DNA from: Baylisascaris procyonis
Lineage: Eukaryota; Nematoda; Chromadorea; Rhabditida; Ascarididae
Length of the DNA stretch: 64,000 nt
Direction of reading: 5' to 3'
NCBI GenBank assembly: GCA_037389465.1
Contig: JAZARR010000085.1
Coordinates: forward strand, 62,001 to 126,000
The position numbers and the translations under genes are program-made. The notes under the pieces are model-generated. The model had not been told where the DNA came from, did not search any database, and saw only the letters and a program-made list of their open reading frames with translations. Of this stretch, positions 46,724 through 58,420 are shown in pieces; the stretch's first letter is position 1; the number at the start of each line of letters is the position of its first letter.

Positions 46724-48088
46724 CTGAAGGGAAAACGCGGTCAGCCACAAGCCATGCACACTCTCTCAACAAGCCACCACACAACATCACATTCGCGTGC
46801 ATACTACCCCTTCCCCCTCCCCATCGAACCCGCCACTGGCCATGCTTTTCAGATGTGCCCACTAACCGCACTATCAATTAGTAATCGACAACGATTATCC
46901 TGGATCGAGGTAAGCGTCTACAGAAAGGATATCGGTACAGCCCCAAAGCAACAGAAAGACACGCACTCGTAAGAGCGCAATGCTCCACGAACACAGAAGC
47001 AGGCCAACGATGCGCGTCAACTTTCCGCCTGTGCTGCCTACTTCTGGACCATCTCCTACCTTCTTTACCAGCAAAATGTCATCTTGGATCGCTTGCAACT
47101 CATCTACTTATCCGCAATGACCCTCTAAGACCAACAACTGTCAGGCTATTAGGTGGTAGTAATCTGTTCCTTAAAGCACAGCCTGCCACAATCCCTTAAC
47201 CCGTCCACCTGCACGATGAAGAAATTACAGCAACACCTAGTGCCCATCTTAAAGGCTTTAAAGATATAGTTTATATCCAATGGAATGAAGACTTCCTTGC
47301 GCCCCAAGTTCCAGTAGCGATCTAAAAATAAAGGCAACTGTGAACTAGACTATCAGCATTAACTAGCACCACATCAACTGATGACACCAATAAATAAACT
47401 AACGCTTCCTTCACTTATGTTGTCTCTAGCACCCCCGCTAGCCTATAAATCTCTTCCAAATGCACTTCCACAGGTGGTTCGTTTCAGATTCACAATCCAA
47501 GGCGTTCATATTACCTCAACTTTTGATAGTAACCCCAACTAAAACAAAATTGGCTTCCTCGAACTGAAACGTTCTTTGCCAATACATCCAAGAACCTCAA
47601 CTTAATAACCCGTTCGCCCAAATTACAACATTCAAACGGGACCTATTTCAGATCTGAGATGATAAGGACTGTGGTTCACATAGCAGACCAAGGAGTGCTC
47701 TGATTGACTAATTACGCGTCAATTACAAACGATCCATAAAAACGAGCAAAACGAAAATGATGAATGCGTTAATGTGCACCAGCAGACGCATCCAATCCAA
47801 CCACCAATTTAGTTTTGAATCTCGTTGTCGAGACACGATGCCCTTAACACTTTTACGACTCAACTTCAGCATTCAATGCTCGTTCACTAAGCAAAAACAA
47901 AACATACAATTCATAAGCACTTCAGGCAAAAAAAAACAAGAGTGTTGCGCTGTGAGGAAAACTTCAAGCACACATAGAGTAGATACCGTACCCGGGCAGA
48001 GGAGGAGGGGATCAGGACGAGGAGTGGGAGGGTGAGGGGAGAAGGAGGATGAGAAAATAAACGTAGTGTTTGGCGCGATTCAACTTAC

Positions 48089-48454
48089 CGCTTGGTACGC
48101 TTCCGAATTAGCGACCGGTACAACCGTTGGATACATCGTTGTAAGACCCTGGTAGTACTGGTAGGGAAGGGCGGCTGGGACGAGTGTGGCCGCTTGAGCG
48201 GCTGCTGCTTGTTGCTGTTGTTGCTGCACAATTAGGAGGGGGTCGGTGAGTGCCGGGCTTGCCTGACCACTTACCACCAATTGCGTTAGTGGGTTTATTG
48301 TGGAAAGCGCTGGTGTAGCAGCACTCTGATTCAGCTGCGTACAAATCAGATTTTTCAGTGCCAAGTTATTCCTTCCGTTGATCAGAAGCTGATCCTTCAG
48401 GTGTTGCGGTGGGTGTAGGTATTTGCATTTCGGATTCTCGCGCGTACAGCGACC
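48089..48454 (-). CDS. mbl: Muscleblind, exon with second half of CCCH finger 2 and Gln/Ala tract
   Basis: The acceptor GAGTTGCTTGCAG and donor GCG|GTAAGT enclose 366 bases (122 codons), phase 0 at both ends. It opens [18 protein letters not shown], completing zinc finger 2 (C-x7-C-x6-C-x3-H), followed by the conserved [17 protein letters not shown] linker. The rest is low-complexity: a Gln run, an 11-residue Ala/Gln stretch and [20 protein letters not shown]. Fingers of this type bind YGCY elements in pre-mRNA and control alternative splicing. The N-terminal half of finger 2 is on the exon at 53155, so the finger is only formed when both exons are joined. Confidence 0.97.
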
Positions 48455-51400
48455 CTGCAAGCAACTCTCTGTTCTTTTAAGCACACACTGCCACCAAAAC
48501 ACATACATTTCCTTCGGAGAATGGCTCTCCTGAAGCAAGCTAACAAAAGCAGCTCGAGCTCGAGCTAAGCGATTTCAAAGAGCCCATTGTATGACGCAAT
48601 CAGACTCACGTTAAGCCTCTAGCTTTCAAGCATTTCAGCTGAGTGCGGCCCACAAAAATAACAGCGCCTCAAAGCATAGCCTGGGTTTCAGCCTGAATGT
48701 GTAAACCTAAATGCAGTCTTCACTGTAATCCACTCTACTTGAGTTTCAAGCAATCTCTAGCAATTCAAATTTAAAAATCATTCAGTCATCAAAGATATGC
48801 CGTGAATCCAACCAGCAGCTTAAATTCCCCTTCGAAATAAGTTCTGTAAAAAACTGCGATCCGTTAACAAGTAATCTCATCTTTCCCCAAACTAAGTCAA
48901 TACGATGATGAAAGTTGACTATCCCAAATCCACTACTGGTGAGTAAAAGCAGTGTTGAACGTGCATAAAGTGTTGGACAAAGTGCGGAGTTGTAAGCTTG
49001 GCTGGTAAAATAGCGAACAACTTATAAAGGACCCAAAAACTGTCGCTCTTCGATCAGTGAGGCTAAAATAAAATCTCTGGAAAATAATCATTGACTATAT
49101 TTGCCTTCCTAACGAACTCGGAAAGTCACAGGTGAATATTCCCTCTCTTATTAAAAAAAATTGGGAAACCTATAACTCCGAAAACATGTAATTTGAGTTT
49201 CATGATACTTGTTTTCATAATCTCACTAACTTCTCAACGACCACCAGAGAAAAAGAGCACAGAAGAGCGAAATATTGCGATGCACAGCACCGAACTGCGT
49301 CACCACAATCATAAAAATTTCTAAAATTTCCAAACAGCCTGAGTAGGGGACTTACTGCGAAATGCATATTTACTGCACCGCTCAAAAGCATACTGCGGCA
49401 AGCACCACTTATTTCTCCAAATTCTAACAACATCAACAACAGTGTTTCGAAGATATTCAAGTAACCCTCTTTTCTCGCTGTGCAATATAAGGGGCCATAC
49501 AGTCGGTTTTGCTAACACAAGACAACGGATACCTCCTTTCACAAAAATTTTGAGAAAAAAGGGAGGACGGCACCTTTCTTTAAAGTATTACGGCACTTAG
49601 CATCACAAATTTACCAGACCTGATTCCCTAATGCATTCTCATCATCAAAAATTATCACATCACAAACCTTGAATTGAAATTCTTTTACAAGTAAACCAGC
49701 CAACAATTAATGCTACCACATAAATTATAAAGGGTTTGTGGATAGTGTATGAAAAAATTAATCGGCCGATAATACCCACCATTTATAAAAGTAAATAGCA
49801 ACTAAAGATTTTGTAGCAATTTTCGCCGACCGGGATGTCATGGAAAAAGTGAGACCCTTTTTATGGCCAATTCCAGAACTACAGATGACCCACTTAAGTT
49901 ATATGATCATTGCAAAAGTAGGCAACCTCACCCCCACCGATGGAGTTGATGTGCCCAAACGTAAGTGTCGGGGAAATCCGATTCTAGTACCTGGCCAGTG
50001 ATGACCAACTCCATCCATATTTTATCCACCTATTCATGGTACTGCATAAATTCCAATACCTGTCACAACAATAAGAGTATTTTGCTGAAGGCCTCTGTGG
50101 TGATTAAGTAATCTTTGAATAAAATACCTAAAGCAATCAATGATAGCTACAATTAAAAGGGAAGATTAATGCTGAATGTTAGAGACATATTAAATCGGTG
50201 CAAAATGTGACATAAAAATAAATAAAAGCAAAAACAATATTGCATAACCCCTTGAAAGATATTTGCAGCAGCGGCCATAAAAAGTGAGTATAAGTGGGAA
50301 ATCAGTTCAAAGCACACATCAATCCCATCTCATAATTCCTCAAGTCCTACTCAGATATATTAAATAGAGACAATGCAGGGAGGTGGCAGTAATCGCAAAA
50401 CAAACCGAATATTACGTGGAAAAATCGTTTCCGCATTTCTGCAAACAGCGCACATAAGAGTGATGCTTCATGCGAACGTTGAAGATAATACAACGCGGTC
50501 AATTATGCTCTTTGCCATTTCACGTGACATAATTAAGTGGTCAAATAAGACACAACCAATTTTAGACGAAAACATCATTCTCAATTTTTGACAGCAATAA
50601 GTTTTGGCCCTTTCCTTTTCTCCTACCTTCTCCAATTCTCTCCCTTACTCCCCCACCCTCCCCCCCCCCCCCAAAAAAAAAACTTACTTGCCCGCAAGCC
50701 TACCTAGCAGCGCTAATTCAACCCTACTAAAGGCGAAGAATACAGACGGTATAAAAAGTAGAAGAGATGCATGTTGTGCAGCTGCAGAGATTGTTCGTCG
50801 CTAAATGTTTTTTTTTCTCTACATGCGGGACGCAAACGAAGAAAAAGGAATAAAACTTTAACACCTCATAATTCATTAAATGAAATTATCTATAATAACC
50901 GATGAACTCACAATTAGAAAATTTACTTCTTTTCTATTGTGTCTGTAAATGAGCTTTTTTCTCAAAGAAATAAACAAAATAAGAGAGAAACAACAAAAGT
51001 TCCCAATAAGAAAATGCTCCAAATTTTACTTATTTTCTATTTCCGCTAATTTTTTCAACACAATAAATATGCAACTATCCGTACAAGCATATGTAAATAT
51101 GCGCGCCGTTACTGCTACGATTCAACCGGAAAAAAACGTTCAAAAAGTATCAAAAAATATATAAAGAAGGAAAGAAGGAGGAAAAGCAATATGAAGGTAG
51201 TGAACAATTTATAAGTGATGATGAATCGCACTGTGACACGCCTTCATAAAGCGGCAATTTGAGTCTCGTAAGTATGTCAACTAAAGAGTCGCTTGCTGGT
51301 AATCTGATATGTTGGGAAATCAATTCAGAGGGCGGATCATGCTTGCATGTCAACAACAATTTCCTTTAGCATCATTTTGTTCTACGTTTGTTTCTTTTAA

Positions 51401-53154
51401 CATATCATTTTCCTCACCTTCCGCGGAGAGAAATTCCCTCATTTCACCGATAAAACAACATTCCCCACAAGAAAACTTCAACGGTGATTCCGTTCAACAG
51501 GCCATAATACTTCATCTTATAAAAGTAATCGCTAAATTTGTTCACTATCAGATGATCAGTCAACAAAGAAATGCATCAAATGCAGAATTTACCTCTCTGT
51601 TTGTGGACTGCCCCTGAGGTGTTAACCTCACCTTCCGAAGAAAAAATTTGAAAAAAAAATCCTTTCCTGCATCGATGGCAACATTGCCTTCTAGACAGAC
51701 AAGCTCAAACGAATCACTATTGTCATCGCGATATTTCTATTGATGCTACGCTTCTTTTACAAGAGATTTGTGTAAACATCGATTGTACTTCAGGCAGCGG
51801 CCGGAACGAGACCGCAGTTTGTCCATTCATCTAATGGCAACCAATAAACTTCAATTGCACTTCAAAATTCAACACACGGGTGGGGCTGCACCATACCTAT
51901 ATCTCCCTCACAAAAGAATTCTCTAGAGTGGAGAATTTTTTGTATGTTATTATCATTGACTGAATGCAACACTTTTCATCTCACGGAAATCGATATAAAA
52001 TAAAAACAAATTCAAAGAATTTTTGTATAGAATTCTATGCTTTTGTCACCAATATTATAAGACATTTGTGTTTGCTTCAGGGAGAATCTAAACAGTAGTG
52101 TCAAGAATGAATAAAAGAAATGGAATTGAATGACTGCAATAAATAATATCATAAATAGGTATCATCTCAATTAGGCAAGTATTAAAAAATATTATCTTGC
52201 TGAAGAAAAATCCACTAAAAGCTTTTTCTTTTGAAAAACGCTAGGCCGACTAAAGAAAGCTTTCCTACATCCGAAATTATTGCCGCAAATAACGGGGGAG
52301 TAGCGTTCCTGTGTTGCCATTGTAATTATGACGCTGACCGAACAATACCCTTTAAAACTTTGCAGACTATAATAGAACCTTCCATCATGACGTGCAGAAC
52401 TTTTTAAAGTTTCGGCTCGCATAAGAAAAACATGAAACAAAAAGCTTAGTCATTGGTAAGTTCGTTAAATTATAGAAATAGATAACACCCGTAAAGTTAT
52501 CACAACCATATTGAAATTCCACCCTTCCCTCTAACCCCCTCCCCGCACCCCTCAACCCTTCCGGGTTTATGAAATTATGGGGTATTCCATATAAAATTTT
52601 AGATTGCTTTAAGGTAATCCTTACTTATGAAGCATCACTTCTTCAGCAATCGCAAGGACCGTCAGATAAGCAATGTGTAAATAAAATGGAGTAAAACGAA
52701 CGCATTAATGAGGATAACTGATGTAAATTATTTCCTGCTCTTACATAACATAACATTGAAAAGATAGCATAAAAACAAGAATTTATGCCAAACGTGTTCT
52801 GTTTTATGTAAATTTCTCGACCTCCAAACTTTAAAAGCTACTTTAATTCGCAATTAATGAATCATTGTTGAAAGGAACGGATGCAATTTGACAGCACTAT
52901 TGAAGTTCAACAAGACAGCCGTTAGTGACGAGTGAATACGTGAACTCCGACACAACAGTTGTTTTGTTGTGCCGAAATGCAAACATATGGAAAAGCGCAA
53001 TGTTGTTTAGGTGAGACAATGAATTCATATCAACGGGCTGCAAATCGTTGCCGCAAATAAAAGAGCAAGCGCGTTAAATTGCGCTCCATTTAGACGATAA
53101 TAGAGGAAATGGCTGGTTACTTATCCAAACTGGCGATCAATTAGTGGCACAAAC
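48455..53154 (-). other. mbl: Muscleblind intron splitting zinc finger 2 (4.7 kb)
   Basis: A GT..AG intron with no competing gene that I can support. It contains a polypyrimidine/polypurine tract at 50640-50690 (a C run next to an A run), and several other C-rich patches near 52530. Open frames inside, such as 49215-49460 minus and 51309-51617 plus, lack paired splice sites. Long introns around the finger exon are known in the fly gene, where they support circular RNA. Nothing here proves that. Confidence 0.7.
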
Positions 53155-53398
53155 CTTTATTGAGTCGTAGCACGCAGTAACACGACCATTTTGTACGTCA
53201 ACGTGTGGAGGCGGATGAGCAAACTTGCACTCGAGCTCAGAACGTGAACACTGACCACGCTGGAATTCTCGGCACACTTCAAGCTGCAGCCATCTGGAGT
53301 CTTTAACGTTCAACAATTGAGACATGAGACCCGTTGTCGATGTGGAGCTGGTGCCGAGCGCTGATGCTGCGTTACTGTTCTCATCATACATGGCAAAG
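53155..53398 (-). CDS. mbl: Muscleblind, first coding exon (start ATG 53391) with CCCH finger 1
   Basis: The acceptor TTGGTTATTGCAG ends at 53399. ATG lies eight bases into the exon and 79 codons run to AAG|GTTTGT in phase 0. A Ser/Thr-rich N-terminus ([13 protein letters not shown]...) is followed by [20 protein letters not shown] and zinc finger 1 ([21 protein letters not shown]-x7-C-x6-C-x3-H), then [21 protein letters not shown], the start of finger 2. Muscleblind is a nuclear and cytoplasmic RNA-binding splicing regulator, important in muscle and neurons. The frame is open upstream of the acceptor, so a longer N-terminus by intron retention is possible. The acceptor may be for a 5' UTR intron or spliced leader. 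Confidence 0.97.
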
Positions 53399-53399
53399 C

Positions 53400-56300
53400 T
53401 GCAATAACCAACACAATATGACTCAGCACTGGTAGGCGGAGAGTGGCAGACGATGAGAGCACGCATACGTTCACGCATTCAATCGCCTACAACAGGTTAC
53501 GAGGGCGTGCACACCGGCCAACCAAGCAGGCAGCCGGTCGCACGGCCCGAAAAGCGAGTTGGTACAAATTTGGGAGTGCGGAACAGCGCGAGCTGCCAAC
53601 CGACGTAGTGCTGCCCATCCCATCACACTACAGTATGGAAGGGAGACAATGGCCAAGTGTGAAGGACCGACGAAGCGTATCGATTCGAGGCAGCTGGACG
53701 GCCGCAATGGCTACATCGTTCCTCTCTCCTGATAAGTCAGCCCAACCGGTTGCTGTGGGCGTTTGAAGATGCGGAACGAGACACCACCTTCACACTTGCA
53801 CGCAAACACACAACAATGACCTCTGGCGCTGTGTGGGTCTCGAGCTGACCACATAGCCACGCCCTACTGTAGTTGTCTTCTTTTGCAACAATCACACATA
53901 ACAAGGCAGTAATTGGCTGCCTTTGCCAATCAGCGACTCCACACGCTGTCTCACCACCGCGCTATGCCTTCGATTGCTCATTTCACCGAATGCTTTTTAA
54001 TTTAGCAACCAGCCGCTACTACGGTAGCTCATAATTGATATGGCTTTCTGGAAGAGGGACTCAAAAAAACTAATGCGCCTTGTCTAAATGCATTCAGTGT
54101 CGTCGGCATGTAGCCGGTTGGACCGAGGGCCATGGCCCCAGTTGGTTGCCTGAATTGCGAAACACTTTGCCATTCGATGGGCAACGTTGGTCGTCGCCGA
54201 CTAAGCCGCATTAGTGCAACGCGACCATGGTGCCCTCGGAAACGCGACCAGTTGAGAGCAAATTCAATTGGAAAGCGATCCGATCGATCACACACATACA
54301 CACACAATCGCATTTGAAGCGGCCGGCGTTCCACTGATGAGAGAGAAGCGCTTCGCCAAGAAGACAATTACGCGCCACAACCGCCACAAAGCACCAATGC
54401 GCCAGCCGCATTGATGCTTTGCTTATCGTTAAAGCGGCCCTCTCGATAAGGCAAAACCTCATGAAACGATCAACTCACGCACACTAAAGAGCATAATCAA
54501 GACAACACGAACAGACCGTGCACGCAGTCACGCAGTTTGCTCTCCTGGTTGTCCTAAAATATATTCGAAACGAAGAGAGCATCGAAGCGATGCGATGCGA
54601 AAAAGAGGCAATGCAACATGCGCACCACTTATAGCGCTTTTTATAGTCGGCGTTCGCCTATTAGCTTATTTATACTCGACTCGCATGACGACTGCATGTA
54701 AAGATGCACCGTTTGCGTGTCACTTTTGCTGAATCATTAAGCGATCACTATACGCACATACATACATGAGACGGGACATGTGGCCGCATTGACTACGATA
54801 CTTCCGCTCAAGAGACGCCTTTCGGCATGGTGGCATCCACTTGCATCGCAAACAGCAGCAAGCGATTACAGCTGGCAGCCAGAGAGAAGTGCCAACGATA
54901 TAGAAGCTTATCCTCTGCTCATGTTTTATAAACAATGCCGCGTCAAGAGAGACTCACTATTTCCGCTTTTCACATGCAAATCAAATGAGCTCCGATCAGT
55001 TCATTTATGCACTACCCAATCAACAACGCAACCCCCACCCCACCTATCACTACACATATAACGTTTCGCCAAATATGCGCCTAATGACGTCCCATCTCCC
55101 AAAGATTTATCTGAAAGCATTAAAGAGTGGCGATATTTTTACACCACATTAACGCATCGAACTCATTCACATCAATAACAGTATGACTGAATGGATGTTG
55201 ATCGGTTGATGCTGTTATTTCCATATTAGTTTCATAACACTTAATGTGGTTTAATCGAATGTTATGGCGATAATAGTCAAACATCATTGCGCACAAATAT
55301 TGCATTCAACAATAAATACGATGAAATTTAGATGTGAAGCAATTTTGTGATCAATAAGAGATTTGTATAAAATAAGCGAATATAAAGCGAAATGAATAGA
55401 AAGAATGCAGTAGCAATGAACGGCACCAAAGCATCACATCGGCCGTCTATGCAAACGTGCAGTGCACTACCTTGTAAATCCGAGTCAGCCGCAATGCTTC
55501 TCTAGATCGTTCGACGGTGATAACGCACAACATCTATCACTGTTTAGCAGCGAAAGTGCGTTGTGCCCACCAGTCAGCCGCTAGCACTCCTCACACTCTC
55601 TCTTTTTCACGTTGGACGCATCGATTTGCCTTTTTTGGAGTCGCCCCGGATAGTGAAACCAGCTGATATGTTTCTTAAAACTGAAATCTCAATTCCCAAC
55701 ACTCGGACAACAACCGTGACTGTATGCAAACCGATGAGTGATGAGTGAGCTATCTAGTGTAGCATCACCAGCTGGTAGCAATTTCACTCATCCATCGAAG
55801 TGACCAACTGACCAATAGTTAACAGACAGGCAAGCATCAGTCAACGACTACCATCACTGTCACTTCGCATACAATGAACACAAGTCGAAGTAATCCCCTC
55901 CCGCATATGACGTTTATTCGCGTGTTCTCGAGGCACTCATTTACACGTGCTCGACGGCAATCTCCACACTCCCTTGCACACCATATATTGGCTCTTATGT
56001 GTATGTTATAGCTTGATGACTTCAACAATTATTTTTCATTTTATGCGCATTTCGGGATCGCATCTCACAGACTGGAACATCATTCTGTAACAGATAAGCG
56101 AGTACTGAGGCTATTTGCAAATAAGCTAGTCCCTTTTTGAATAATTAACTGTCACTTTATCAACCAATTAAAACTGAATTTCATCACGGCCGATTGCGAC
56201 ATAAATAACTCACTTTGAAATAATACTTCCCCTATGAAATAAGTAATCTTTAAATCATATCTATCGAATCATACCTTCCCTAACCGCAGAATAATAACGA

Positions 56301-57430
56301 TGATGAGGATTTGAATCGTATGAAAAAAGATTGATCATTTTTCAAACGCTAATGTATATGTTAATCCTGTTGTCTAGATAGGCATTTCCTACGCACCAAA
56401 TTTTCCTTATGCATTTTGAATGGATTGCAATTAGGACTGCTGACTGCACTTACAGACATAAACAACTTCAGTCGGTATACCAAATTCCAAATATAAAAAA
56501 GCAGCATTCGCGAATACCTGCCGATGATCTACGCCCCTTTCCCCAGCAAAAGATCGAGAGGCTGGTGAACGACTTGTAAGTAAAGTTACGTGCAGTTTAG
56601 GAGGAATAACAAAGAAGAACGATGACTTCTTGATGCGCAGTGTGGTGTGGTGTGATGATGCAACCAAGTAAAAGCGGAACATGAGTTAAACGAGGGAGCA
56701 GTGCAATGATAAAACAACGAGCATATTTGTGTCGGTAATCACATCCAGGCATAGACAGACCGATCCATGAGAACAAAAGGACGAAATGACATGTACATCC
56801 CATGGGAGTGGCAAAGTAGCTTGTGCCCGAATATGCCGCTGCTGCTTTGTCTAGATTTCGATCTGTTCTTGCAAATAAGAGTGATCGTGCCGCTGGCTGC
56901 ATGAGCATTGCTTCCGGCCGTTTGCCTTTCGCCATCGCTCTATGTTGTCCCATAGTCATAGACCGCTCAATCAAGTGAAACCTCGCAAGCCACATGGAAG
57001 TGCCATTTTCTTTTCAGGTAGCCTTTTTAAACACTCCCCTTTCACAGACGCTGCCTCTTCGGTTAATAGTGCAAAACGCACTCATGCACTTTGCAAAAAG
57101 ATTAAATTAACAATAAAAAACAGTATCCAACACAAATAAATCGACAAGTCGATCACAGTTTCAACAACGGAATAAAATAAGCCGATTTGCAGTGCATTCA
57201 TGAGCACGACCAAATGAAGAGAAAAATTCAATCATGTCGACAATTAAGCGTAAAGCAATTCTTGCGAGTGCACATCGAATAAAGTGTGAAGGTTCCAGCA
57301 CTTAATCATAAAACAAACACATCCAAAAGAGCAAAACTGAATAGGTCAACTATGTGGAAACAGAATGCGTAAACGTTATAATAGCCTATATTCTATGACT
57401 GTAGCCTTCGAATAACGCCTTCCTATGACA
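53400..57430. other. GC-richer DNA upstream of muscleblind, probable 5' region
   Basis: GC content rises in patches at 53440-53800, 54000-54500 and 55440-55660, unlike the AT-rich DNA on either side of the gene. Candidate protein-like pieces occur here: minus strand near 54060-54160 after GCAATTCAG (reading QPTGAMALGPTGYMPTTLNA), and plus strand near 55600-55748 (IVKPADMFLKTEIS to MSDE and stop). Neither has matching partners. I read the region as the promoter, 5' UTR exons and regulatory DNA of muscleblind, by position. Confidence 0.4.
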
Positions 57431-57431
57431 C

Positions 57432-57521
57432 CTTATTGCGCTCCGTTGAAGTCGGTACTGGTGGAATGACGAAATGGTCGATGCCGGCGATAACACTTCG
57501 GCGTGAGGGCCGTCGATTCAT
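57432..57521 (-). CDS. Candidate ATG-initiated first exon upstream of muscleblind
   Basis: From ATG 57521 an open frame of 30 codons reads MNRRPSRRSVIAGIDHFV then IPPVPTSTERNK and stops at a donor AAG|GTGTCA, phase 0. It lies about 45 bases downstream of a YY1-type motif on the same strand, as expected for a first exon. It could be the start of another gene or an alternative N-terminus of muscleblind. Direct splicing to 53398 would run into a stop, so another exon would be needed between them. Two longer plus-strand frames over the same bases look less protein-like. Confidence 0.35.
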
Positions 57522-57562
57522 TGGGGAATGCACAAATAGCAATGACGAAGGGCGGTTTGGTG

Positions 57563-57570
57563 GCCGCCAT
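57563..57570 (-). promoter_or_regulatory. YY1-type promoter motif
   Basis: On the minus strand the sequence CCAGATGGCGGCCACC contains the ATGGCGGC core of YY1/Pho sites, which in animals often lies just downstream of transcription starts. It sits in a CpG-richer patch, with the candidate ATG exon about 45 bases downstream. A TATATATATTTAAAT stretch lies about 100 bases upstream on the same strand. Confidence 0.35.
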
Positions 57571-58074
57571 CTGGCATGTTTCAATCGGCCCTGTCTTCGC
57601 GCCCCTCTCATTCTCTTCGCTCTTCCCCCTTCCCGAAACGACACCATTGAATCGACTACACGACTATATATATTTAAATTGCTCAGCCGGTAAGTACAAT
57701 CCATCTGAGAGAGTTGTGTTTGTATTCCACCAAATGTAGCATTTATTCGGTATGTATGTACACAACACGACTGCACTTTCCTTATTTCTTTAGCATTTCT
57801 TGACAGTCGCAACGTTTAGTGTTGATTTATGCAGCAATAAAACCTTCCTCAAATATTCAAATCTTACGCATTCCCCCAAAAAGGTTCTTATATAGACGCT
57901 AAACAGAAATTGTCATTTCAGTGATATTTCACCTAACTCAAAAAATGCCGCAAGACAAAACAAACACACTACAAATTTTATGCACGGAGATTTTTTGATA
58001 AAACGTCTCCTGCATTAGCTATTCTAATAAATCTAAATGAATTCTATAACTTGGTTAGCACTATATGAGGCAGC

Positions 58075-58145
58075 CAACCTTGCTCTAGCAACTGAAAATG
58101 CCAATCATTGCTTAGGGTCTCGAGTTCGAATCCCATCTGCAGACT
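58075..58145 (+). repeat. tRNA-like remnant with box B
   Basis: GAGTTCGAATCCC (58122-58134) is a perfect box B-type element, but no box A is recognisable at the right distance and the stems do not form. Probably a fragment of a tRNA-derived repeat. Confidence 0.35.
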
Positions 58146-58344
58146 AAGTCTTCACTTGTCAACAAACACTGGTTTTAAACGGACTAAAGTAGGCTCGATC
58201 ATATTAAGTTAACCCCCTATATGTTTGCTGTCTCGTTCTAAATGATTTCACTTCTATGCGTTGATCGCATTATGCACCCATCAGATCTATCGCATTATGT
58301 GCCCAGCTGAACCGATCGGACCTAAGCAACAAATAATGGGGGAT

Positions 58345-58420
58345 GAAAGTGGTAGCTTATAGCTCAATCGGTACGGTGCACCCTCGAAAAGCGCAGGATT
58401 ATGGGATAGGGTCCTATCTA
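58345..58420 (+). repeat. tRNA-like remnant with box A
   Basis: TAGCTCAATCGGTA (58360-58373) is a good box A. The expected box B about 40 bases downstream is degenerate (GGATAGGGTCC). It lies about 220 bases after another tRNA-like fragment, so both may come from the same repeat family. Confidence 0.35.
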
